Assembly: GCA_049999725.1 (NCBI GenBank)
Contig: JBNGIS010017744.1
Location: 1-38,041 of the forward strand
DNA length: 38,041 bases
From: Haplomitrium mnioides
Lineage: Eukaryota; Marchantiophyta; Haplomitriopsida; Calobryales
Direction: 5' to 3'
A program made the translations under genes and the position numbers. How positions within the stretch are numbered: the stretch's first letter is position 1; each line of letters begins with the position of its first letter. The notes below the pieces were generated by a model. It was not told the DNA's origin. It did not search any database and worked only from the letters and a program-made list of their open reading frames with translations. This document shows, piece by piece, positions 21,009 to 30,112 of this stretch.

Positions 21009-22504
21009 CTAGCTCTTCTCTAAGGAGAGACCAAGCTTCAATGCAATATTTTTTGACAAAAAGTTCTCTATAACTCCCTTGTCAATAAGTACCCTTACTT
21101 GTACTCCTTCTAGCTTTCCATTTTTCACAATAAGTTGTGACATTTTTCCTCCCAAGTGACTATTTTCCTTTTTCCACTTAGACGCGTCGCCTCTTCTCTG
21201 TTGTGTCAAACCAATAAGATGACAAGGTTTCCTTATTGGTTGCTTTCGTTTTCTTGAACCTCATTGCTTTGCAAATTTTGGTTGTCTTTGCTACTCATAT
21301 TGTTGATGGGTCGTTGCATAGGTTTATTGTTTCTTCTAACCTATAATTAAGAGAAATATGGCCAAATCTCCCACACTTGAAACACTAGCAAGTTTCTACT
21401 CTAAGTGTTTTACTTGGTGTACTTGTTTTTGGTGGCAATGATGCTTGTAGAACTGGTTGGAATCCAAGATTCTTACCATATTAAAGATTCTTACGTGGAA
21501 AAAGTCATTCCTTTGTCTAAGGTGACCCAACTCCACTAGTGGTGGTCTAGGTTGATAAATAGCGTCTTGCAAGTCCTCATCATGCCCATATGTTAGTGAC
21601 CCTTCAATGTTTTGAGCTATTGATACAACTTCATTCACATTGCCAGGAAACCGCAAGATGACTTCCTGTTGGACCCTTTGTTTTAATCCTCATTTGAAGT
21701 TGTTCAATGCTTTGACTTGACTCATGTCTATAATTTGCACTTGTAGATTACAGAAGTCTTCAATGTATTGATAGATGTTTCCTTGTTGTCTCAACTCTTA
21801 TAGTTTCATTCGAGCTATTGTTAAAGCATCCACGACTTGGAATTGTTGGAGCAATCCTTGTTTTAGTGTGCTCGAAGAGAGTCTGATGTTTATGGAAAAT
21901 AAGACATGTGCACTTCTATCCAATAAATCCAACCTTCAAGCATACCCATCTCTCGGATGCCAGAGTAGGGTTCTACCTTGCAAGATTTTGTCATCTTTTG
22001 CAACAATGTATCCTGATTAACCTCCGTATATGATTGTTGCCTTGCTCAAAGTTGCATAATTTCTTGCAATAACAAACTATTCTCCTCTTGCCTTGCTATC
22101 AAAGAGGCTTCCATTGCTTGGAACCTTGACATCATCCATTGGAGTTGTTTCTCATGCTATGCAGGTCCCAATCTTGCAACCTCGTTCTCGGCACTTCCCA
22201 TTGCATGACGTTTGTAGCGCTCTAATCAATCAACAATTTTAGGAGTCTAATACAAAACAAAGATTTGCAACTCCAAACTTCGGCATAAGTGAAAACAAGG
22301 TAAAGAAATGGTAGGTCAGATTCCATTACTTGTCGCATACACTCAAAGCCAAAATGGTGGACTAATCATTGTCGAAACATCTACTTATCTATATGCTGAA
22401 TTTGGATACTAAAAAGATTGACAAGTGGAAACCTAAGTGTGATATAAATCCTTCTATCCATCTTTTTCGATCTTGATCACAAATCTTATAACATGTAAGA
22501 AAAA
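21009..22504 (-). pseudogene. Nested chromovirus gag, zinc knuckle and protease
   Basis: Minus strand from about 22200 down: gag-like sequence at 21656-21396, then a zinc knuckle at 21340-21384 reading CFKCGRFGHISLNY, in which the last Cys of CCHC is Tyr. The protease at 21209-21009 has VRVLIDKGVIENFLS, in which the active-site DSG/DTG is DKG. These substitutions would disable both domains. The gag start is not clear because of stops between the PBS and 21656. Confidence 0.78.
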
Positions 22505-22520
22505 CCTCGCTCTCATACCA
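22505..22520 (-). other. Primer binding site, initiator-Met tRNA type
   Basis: The minus strand reads TGGTATGAGAGCGAGG, one base after the LTR end. The plant initiator-Met PBS is TGGTATCAGAGC; only one base of these 12 differs. Confidence 0.85.
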
Positions 22521-22521
22521 T

Positions 22522-22935
22522 TGTAAAAACTCTCGGCTAACAAGAAAGGAAGGAAAAAAAGAGAAGAGAAAGAAATTTCTTACAAGACTTTCCAAATTCC
22601 CGAATGAGAGAGAAGAGCCAAGCCCTCTCTATTTATACTTCATTTACAAGACTTTACTAAGAAGTCACCTTAGTACTTAAGAACCTTCATTGGTTCCGTT
22701 CTAGAATCGTATATACTTCTAGTGCTTTCTAGAAGCTTTTCTTTAAGAATCTTCTTTCTTCATCTAGAAGCATCTCTAGTCTTCTCAAGCCTTCTTGAAG
22801 CTTCTCTAAGGTTCTTCTTCTCTTATCTTCTAGAAGCTTCTCTAAGCTTTTTCATTTAGAAACTTCTTCTCTGCTAACTAACTTTAGCAATAACTAAATC
22901 TAGAGGTTCCACCAAGTTTAGCAGACATCTTTATA
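22522..22935 (-). repeat. 5' LTR of nested chromovirus
   Basis: Starts TGTAAAAACTCTCGG and ends near CTTTATA, where the other LTR has CATTACA, so the terminal CA is mutated here. TATA box at 22630-22637. Perfect heat-shock-type motifs occur at 22792-22804 (TTCTTGAAGCTTC) and 22828-22840 (TTCTAGAAGCTTC), with the dimer TTCTAGAA at 22699-22706. Confidence 0.9.
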
Positions 22936-24423
22936 CTTGGTATGAATGCAATTGAAAAATGCATTCCTCAATCATCTGGTAATCCCTTTGGAAAATCCTT
23001 TGGAAACACATCTACAAACTCTTTCAAAATATCATCTATCATTGAGCTAGGCGCATCTTTTTCTCCCTCCTTACTCAAGTCCATAATAGGCTTGATCCAA
23101 ATAGCAAAGACAAGTAACTCTTGCTCCACTAAATTAATATCCTAAGCTGATTTAGACGTCTTTACCAACAGGGTCAAACACCCCAAAAGAAATTTCTTAT
23201 TTTGTAAGCTAACTTGAATATGTCGTTTTGCCCAATCAAATTTAGCAGATCAATCTTCAAGCCAAGGAAACCTTAAAATAATGTCATATTGTACAGACGC
23301 AATAAAAAATTGCATAGATTCCGTGTACCCTATTCCAATCCTTAGAAGGAATGGCTTTTGAGAGCGAAATGCGTCATGTTTTTGACTATTGGCTATAGTT
23401 GCAATATTCCTATTGATAGGCCTAAATTTTTCTTTGATTATCTTAGCAAAACGTAGCCACATAAAATTTTCAAAACTTCTACTATCCACCAACATTCTAC
23501 AAGAGTGCTACTCAATCATACCATCAAGATGGAACAAAGTACCTTGAGTTCTTGTCAAAATTTTAATTTCATTAAAGTTTGCAAAGTCTTGAGTATGTTG
23601 TTTGAATAGTTGAGTACACGACCTCACTTTTATAACAGTAACTAATGAGTCATGCCACTCTTCTATACGTGATGCTTCTTCAAATTGAGTAGACTCTCTC
23701 ATTGTAGCTTCCATTCTTGTGCAAGGCTTTAATCTCCGAACAAAGCAGCCTAGTGCTTCTTCTTCTCTTATATTAGGAGTTTGCATAGTTGTATCCTAAA
23801 AATATGTAGCATAGCTTCTCACAGTACTAAGTTGCTTCAATTCAACTAATCGATCTCTTGCTACTTTTGAAGCATTTACAACCCTAAATCTTGAAATCAC
23901 CGCTTCTTTGAATTCACATCAAGAAACAATAGGAGCAACAAATCCACATTGTGCTTGTTATATTTGATATCTCCACCAAGTATTTGCAACTTCTTCCAAT
24001 TGACTTATCGCAAATAAAATTTGTCGATCATCTTATCTAATCACCGTTTCTTTGAATTCACACCAAGAAACAATAGGAGAAACAAATCCACGTTGTGCTT
24101 GTTCTACTTGATTCCTCCACGAGGTCTTTGCAACACCTTCTAATTGACTTACCACAAACAAAATTCCTCGACCACCTCCTCTAATGTTTGTAGCTTCAAA
24201 ATATTTCTCACAATTGAATATGAAGTTCTGAGATGCACCACAAACCATCTTCATATTATATGCTTTTGGCGTTGGAAATCGTTGATAACTTTCTTCCAAT
24301 TCTCACTTTCAAAAAGCATGAAAGATGTTGAAGTTGTTGTTCCATTGCTTGAACCATCGCCTCTTGTTTCTTCATTTAACTCACCACCAAAAAAGAAAAA
24401 AAAAACTATAACTTTGATATAAA
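22936..24423 (-). pseudogene. Chromovirus element 2, gag and protease region right of the nested insertion
   Basis: From right to left on the minus strand: gag start region 24299-24033 (MEESYQRFPTPKAYN, FIFNCEKYFEAT, VAKTSWRNQ), gag 23786-23508 (REEEALGCFVRRLKP), protease-like 23495-23250 (MLVDSRSFENFMW, DIILRFPWLED), then the protease/RT linker at 23240-22940, which matches 11097-10781 of element 1. The usual protease D-S/T-G-A reads DSRS. A segment around 23880-24080 is partly duplicated: the phrase encoding FKEAVI/FKETVI with its flank occurs twice. The PBS next to the LTR is heavily mutated (near 24409-24423). Confidence 0.82.
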
Positions 24424-24842
24424 TCTAAAAGAACTCAAAGACCAAATCCAAATAAGTAAGAACTCATAGTGAACTCTAATAGAGTTCTTCAACCAAATGC
24501 CAATAAGGCAAGCAAAAGCCAAGCAATAAAAGAACCCAAGTGATTTGAGAGGAACTCTAGAATGAAGAGTGGGTCTATGAAGCCCTTCTATTTATACAAG
24601 AGAAGAAGGTGTCATCCCCATTTCTTCACTCACAAGTCACTTCCAATTTCAACCCTCAAAGTGATCACTTACGAGTCACTTTCAATTTCAACCCTAAAAG
24701 TGACTATATACCACTTCACTTAAAGTAACTTCAAAAGCAAGTAACCTTAAAATGATTTCAACCCTAAAAGAGACCTCTACCACTTTCTTCACCCCTCCAT
24801 ATTTTCGTATAAATAACACAACATCATGTTTGTACTATTACA
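24424..24842 (-). mobile_element. 5' LTR of element 2 (LTR family A)
   Basis: About 419 bp, ending TACTATTACA at 24842; its left end CTAAAAGAACTC aligns with TGTAAAAGAACTC of the LTR at 16168. It shares the TATA block (TATAAATAGAAGGG on the minus strand) and repeated AAGTCACTT/AAAGTGAC motifs with the other two copies. No second LTR for this element is seen left of the RT fragment. Confidence 0.8.
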
Positions 24843-25823
24843 CCTTCTGTACACAAGCTTTAAAGCGGAGCTCAAATCCTCCACAAACTTGGATTGATAA
24901 AGCTTATATGTGCTCTTGGACTATAAACTGGTACTCGAAAGCCTTGCTGCGCTTGTACTCTACCACACATTTTTTATTTATATTTCAGATAATTAATTTA
25001 TAATGACAACATGTCCAGACGTGCATTAGGTCTAAATTACAAGTTTATTTTGAATGTGTATTAATTATGAAAATTTTTGGAATTTTGTAGTGTTGGTATA
25101 TTTTTCAACTATTTTACAAGTTTATATGAAAAAAACACAAATTTAGATCTTTTGAATATATTTTTTATGAAAACTTAGAATTTCATTACAATTTAGATGC
25201 AAATTTTCATTTTTATCAAATGAGCTTGTTGAAAAAACAAGTCAAAAAACTTGTGGAAATTTTTTCTTCGAAAAATACCCACATTTTTCTCTTGTTTTGA
25301 GCTCAAATTTTTATTTTTTTGCAAAAATAAAATAAAATAGTTCTGGTTCTAAACGATAAGTCTATGGTTTATAATAGTAGTTATTTAGCTATGTTAGAGA
25401 GTAAGAACACTAATGTTAAAAGTCAAAGCTTATTCAAAATCTAATTTATTGTTAATTTTTTCCATCTTTGAAAGTCTCAAAATGTATGTTTAAAAGTCCA
25501 AATGTTAATTTACTTTTTATTTTTTTATCTATAGAAATCTCAAAATGTATGGATAAAAGTCTACAAATTTTGAACTAAAAGTTGGAGCATGATAGAGAGT
25601 AAAACACTAATGTTACATTTTAAACTTTATTCAAAATCTAATTTACTTTTTACTTTTCTATATAAGAAAGTCTCAAAATGTATATTTAAAGGTAGATGGT
25701 AAACCAGCAGACCATTGGGACATATGAATTTTGATGACGGCAAATAGTCAAAGAGCTAAAAACACAGTAGCATTTTGGAAAAGCTTCCTTATTAATTAAA
25801 TAAGTATTAAATAAATTTACAAC
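24843..25823. other. AT-rich intergenic spacer with a tandem duplication
   Basis: No gene is seen. A segment starting near GAGAGTAA, continuing through CACTAATGTTA and TTATTCAAAATCTAATTTA, and ending AAAGTCTCAAAATGTAT occurs at about 25391-25497 and again at about 25588-25691, roughly 197 bp apart. A third partial copy of its end lies near 25535. The spacer separates the transposon cluster from the host genes. Confidence 0.6.
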
Positions 25824-25950
25824 TTGAAGTTGAAATTCAAAATGCGGGTGTACTCAATAGGCCCTAAACCTAATTGCGAGTGTTTCTCGTCGACCTCCTC
25901 CGCTGCTGCATTGTCTCTGTTCTTGTGGAGGCGGTGGCGATCGGGATACC

Positions 25951-26404
25951 ATGGATACACCACCAAGGAGCACGGCGGAGCTGCAGTCTTTCTTGGAGGT
26001 ACTGCCTCGAATTCTCTTGTTCAAGTTCATTCGTCACGAGATAATTTCTTCAGATGTTTCTAGGTTTTCTTCTGCAATTCACGTTTGAGAGATTGTCAGG
26101 TGGCTTTTTATTCTGACGAGCGTCTTATATCTTTTCGCCTACTTTTTTGTAATTCACCTTGATTTTTTGTCTACATTTTAACTATCGATCCCACCTTTTG
26201 CACTTCCATCAGCAAGAAAAACAGAAGGCTGTTGTGAACGAGCTTGTGGGCAAGCTGACCGATGTTTGCTGGGAGAAGTGCATCACTTACAGTCCTGGTA
26301 GCAAGTTCAGCTCTAGTGAAGTAGCCTGCTTAACGAATTGTGCGCAACGATTTTTAGATACCAGCAGCTTGATTCTCCGAAGGTTCCAAAGCTTGCAACG
26401 ATGA
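25951..26404 (+). CDS. TIM8: TIM8-like small Tim chaperone (mitochondrial intermembrane space)
   Basis: Two exons, 25951-25998 and 26213-26404, joined in phase 0 across a GT-AG intron of 214 bp, give 79 residues. The start MDTPPRSTAELQSFLE continues with QEKQKAVVNELVGKLTDVCW. The twin CX3C motifs are CWEKC and CLTNC, followed by the helix ending RRFQSLQR. Length and motif spacing fit TIM8 of the small Tim family, which forms hexamers with TIM13 and escorts hydrophobic precursors across the intermembrane space; the paired cysteines are oxidised by the Mia40 pathway. The ATG follows GGGATACC. No lesion is visible, so this looks like a functional gene. TIM8 is favoured over TIM13 by the ELQ-FLEQEKQKA start and the KCIT-PGSKFSSSE stretch. 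Confidence 0.92.
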
Positions 26405-27449
26405 CATTTAGTAGCAAGTGTTCTGATGTTCCAATACTCGAGGGCTGGTTGTTACAGGTCTCGCTCGTTTCCCTGCACTCGGAAACCAAGGCTTTCGATT
26501 CCTACAGTATTAGGAGTAAATGTTTCTGTCATGAGGTTCAATGATATTCATAGTCAGGGTCGTAACATCAAGTTCAGGTGGAAGGTCGTTAATCTTATGT
26601 GCTGGACGTAGTATTGTATCGTTATTCCTCCACAGGAAAAGGTTTTCATGGCATTACATTCTACAATTTCATTTTTCCTACTTAAGATACCTGCCACCAG
26701 TTGCATTAGATCAGAATTGTGAGTTCTTTTGATCGATATTTCTTTCTAGAATGTTTTTTACTGGTTCAAATTTGGTGACAATTAATTTGATGTCGACAGT
26801 TTTCTGTCAGGACTCGTGGACTCGTCTATTCCCAAAGTTGCGACGAAGGCAGAGCATATTCGATAAACGATTTTACAGTTGAAGGTTATCAAACTAGGGT
26901 GTTGCCCAAATCTGAAACTGTTTAAATTATTCTTTCTGTGAATCAGATGTTGATTGTCCAATGAGGACGAGCCCTTGCTCCACTTCTATACGAAACTTTT
27001 AAGCGTCTGGATGTAATCTGTGTGGACCCAAATTATTGCACTACCCGAATGTCACCTAATTCGAATTCTCAATTAGCATTCTTAGTAATAAGATATTTGG
27101 TAAACTAATTGTGGCATTTCCCGCTTTAACCAAAACGTGTGTCCGTATCCTGTGATTCAGGCGAGATCAATGCCTGAGTCAAAATTCGCCTCAAGCCAGA
27201 TCAATTCCTGAGCACAAATTCGCCTCGAGTCCTGAGGATAGGTGCGTTTACTGTTCGCTAAAATTTAGAAACCAGAATCATGTATTTTAAAAGTTGTTCG
27301 TAAAAGGCACACAGCACGAAGCGCTAGTACGAGACGCCACTGTGTATGTCCATGGGGTACTAGCCTAATTCAATCATGAACTCGTAGGTAAGCCTCAACG
27401 ACCCACTTGAAAGTATAGTTTGTTATGGTGTAATAGTTTGTCTCAGTCA
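26405..27449. other. Intergenic region between TIM8 and YqgF genes
   Basis: This holds the 3' untranslated part of TIM8 and the promoter side of the next gene. Short open frames at the left have no recognisable product. A 30-base segment starting AGATCAAT and containing CCTGAG and AAATTCGCCTC occurs at 27164-27193 and 27198-27227. Confidence 0.5.
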
Positions 27450-28547
27450 ATGAAGCTCGTCTCGCTAACAGAGTTGCGTGGTTCTTTGAGAGAAGGTGTG
27501 CGCCTGATCGGACTAGACGTTGGCCACCGCAATGTGGGAGTTGCAATCTCGGACTCTTTGTGCCGCGTAGCTTCTCCCTACAGGTTCATGTCGACCTGAT
27601 GAATCTGTTGTTTTCTTGTATGGCGTTTCGAAGCATTGTGGCTTCTCTTTCTGTAACGCTCGGGATTCAAGGTAACGTGGTCTTTGTATTTCTCGCTATT
27701 GAATCCAGTGTTTTGTACCGCACTCAATCTGCGAATCTTGAAAATGTCAAGTCGTTACATGCTTTGGTAAGTCGGTTCATTTTCGTTGGTTTAAAAAATG
27801 GCCAGAAATTTAAAGATTTTCAGCTTGTTTGGTGTTAACAGTAGGAGTTGCAAAATTTCGTCAAGGCTCCTTGGTGGTATTCTTTAAAAATTAATTCACG
27901 TGGCAGGTCAGGCAACATTCCGCAGTGGGATTTGTAATCGGTTACCCGCTGGAGCTTACAGGACGGCGAGGCCATCAGGTCGATTTGCACATTTGAACAT
28001 GTAAATCAGCAGTTTGCGTTGTAACTTGAACTGTACCTATTGTTTCATATCTCACTTTATTTCCGTGCCGATATTTTTTTCATGTGCATCTACTGGGAAT
28101 TTCCATCGTAGCATAGCCGATGCCCCTCAAACTTTTTCCTAAATTCGAATTTGTCCTTACTTTCTCTAATACCCTGGTGCATAAAAGAATCGTTCAAGCT
28201 TTCGTCGCGTTATCTCTTTTACTTTCTGCTGCAGGTACATATGGTGACAACGTTGATTAGTGAGCTACAACTCAGTGGGAAATTTGAAGATCTGTCCTAT
28301 GTGTTCTGGGATGAGCGGCTAACATCTGTGGTACGATTCCGCTGCAACTCTGCACTTTTTGCGATGCTTTCTGATAGACTACAGGTGTCTCGGAAACTTT
28401 CTTATTCGGAAGTGGTGTTTTGAATGATGGCAGGCAGTGGAACTGTCTTTAAAGTCTTTGAACATTTTTGGTGATCGACGGAAGTCTATTATTGACAAAA
28501 TGGCAGCAGTTTACATACTGCAGGTACTATCTTGTATAGTCCTTTGA
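27450..28547 (+). CDS. YqgF/RuvX-type RNase H-fold nuclease (putative Holliday junction resolvase-like)
   Basis: Five exons can be placed with consistent phases: 27450-27583, 27709-27766, 27907-27978, 28235-28330 and 28434-28523. The product starts MKLVSLTELRGSLREG. It has GLDVGHRNVGVAISDS (first catalytic Asp), AVGFVIGYPLELTGRRGHQ, SYVFWDERLTSV (Glu in the DER motif) and IIDKMAAVYILQ (last acidic position), the complete motif set of the YqgF family. Bacterial members process the 5' end of 16S rRNA; plant members are usually predicted for plastids or mitochondria. The usual C-terminal tail GYLD is not found: an exon may be missing, or the frame reads through 28524 to a stop at 28545-28547, adding seven residues. 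The organelle is not clear because the N-terminus is short. Confidence 0.85.
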
Positions 28548-29921
28548 TTTAATCTCGGAGCCTTGTTTTCTTACAATTTGGCCTGCCATCCACTCGGCAA
28601 GCAGCCTTGAGGTTCCAAAGAGGATCTGTCATGCGCAATGCACAGCTCTTACTCTTTGAAAAGGAAGCTTCATATATCCAAACGATATCTTGTGTGGATT
28701 TCTGAAGAGTCCCTAGTGTGTCCCGAGCAGTGGTTCTACAGTATTTGTGATATAAGAGATCAATGAATGTGCTACCTTTGTAGAATGATGGAATCTCTGT
28801 AATGTAAGTGTCGGAATCGGTTGCATTTGAGATGGCTTGTCTTTTCCAGATCTCGTAGATCTTTGCCAAACCAAGTAAGTTATGTCTTATGTCCAATCCA
28901 CAATCCCTCCCATCATCCAAAGGTTCACCAATTACTTATGTGTCTGTCCGGGGATAATAACTCACATTGTAGTGCCATTGGCAACGTTGAGGGATAGAGT
29001 AACCTGAGCATGTCTTTTTGATCTTACCGAAATGGTCTTCCTGAGCCCTTCTGCAAGCAGTGTCCGTCCAGACATTTGTCTCAAAGGCATCTTGGCTCTG
29101 CCTTAACAAGTTGGCACTGGTAGGCCTGTTTTCTTTAGTGATATGATACGACTATGACTGCACTAGGACCTTTCCTACTCTCGGATCTTGCAGAACCAAG
29201 AGCACTAGGCTGAGATATGTTGACAGTAGACATTCTGATCAGTAGACATATTTGTGGGACAGCTCTCCAAATAAAGTTCCAAGATGATGAGGCGTTCAAT
29301 TGATGTGCAGAGCTGTCTGGATGCTTTGTGGCGCGTCCCTATCAGGTCAACAGAAGTGTAACCACCTCGACATTGTCTGAAGAAATTGAATTTGAGAGAT
29401 GCTCTGTACATCTGAACTATACTACATCGGTTTGTTTCTCAACCCAGAAACAATATTTAGATGTCCACTCGTCTGCCATCCATCCTGACTCACACTGCAA
29501 CAAGGTTGGTGAAGGTAGATATAGGGTGACACCTCTTGTAGATCACGTGGCCTCAGCCTGTGTTTTCTATTCTTCTTCGGAATATTTTAACTGGTTGTAG
29601 TTGCCTAGGAAAAGATCTGATTGCAGAAGTGGTGAGATGGCGTGACTTACGAATTAGAAGAATTAGAATTAGATCTTAATATTTACTGAGAATTTCTGAA
29701 GTACCAAAAATGTCTCTGGGGCTATAGGAATATTATTTTGAGCTTCTTAAACTATTTTTGGAATCAAAGAGATACATTATTTGCCAGACAATATTTTTGT
29801 TGTAAAGATACTATTATTTATACTAACATTCTCACAACATCGTGCACATTCTGGCTTTGTAAAGCAGGGAGAATTTGCCACTCCACACACAGCTAGCGGC
29901 AGTTAAACTATGGTCGGGTTC
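28548..29921. other. Intergenic region, no supported gene
   Basis: Frames of up to about 120 codons are open on the minus strand (28549-28920, starting MDDGRDCGLDIRH) and shorter ones on both strands. I find no domain motif, splice-consistent continuation or repeat that would support any of them. The last exon of the YqgF gene could lie here but was not identified. Confidence 0.4.
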
Positions 29922-30040
29922 CACTTTGTCGCATAATGTTGAAACGACGTGCTAAAATTAACACATGGCTTATAAACTAGGTGTATGTGGCACTTTGTCG
30001 CATTGTGTTGAAATGACGTGCTAAAACACATGGTTCACTA
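29922..30040. repeat. Tandem duplication, unit about 69 bp
   Basis: CACTTTGTCGCAT, then TGTTGAAA and GACGTGCTAAAA, then ACACATGG occur at about 29922-29978 and again from 29991. The copies differ at a few positions. It lies just beyond the 3' end of the E2F/DP-family gene. Confidence 0.8.
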
Positions 30041-30112
30041 TATACATATGTTGGAAAGGTGACCTTACCTGAGCTTCCAGCCGATGATAACTGTGCAGGA
30101 AGCGATGAGACT

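Larger units (their letters stand above)
17363..22935 (-). mobile_element. Nested Ty3/gypsy chromovirus with two LTRs
   Basis: A full-length but mutated element, 5573 bp, is inserted in element 2. It has direct LTRs (17363-17783 and 22522-22935), a PBS next to the right LTR and a PPT next to the left LTR, which fixes its orientation as minus. The internal order gag, protease, RT, RNase H, integrase, chromodomain is that of a chromovirus. The 5-base flanks are GCTGG (left) and CTTGG (right), at best a degenerate target duplication. Coding parts carry many stops and frameshifts, so it looks non-autonomous now. Confidence 0.93.

Noticed and set aside
17363-22935. An exact 5-bp target site duplication for the nested element
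   Set aside because: The flanks are GCTGG and CTTGG; they agree at only some positions, so no exact duplication can be claimed.
28549-28920. Minus-strand frame of 123 codons starting MDDGRDCGLD as a gene
   Set aside because: No motif, no homologous copy in the window and no supporting splice sites; it lies directly after the last YqgF exon and may be chance.
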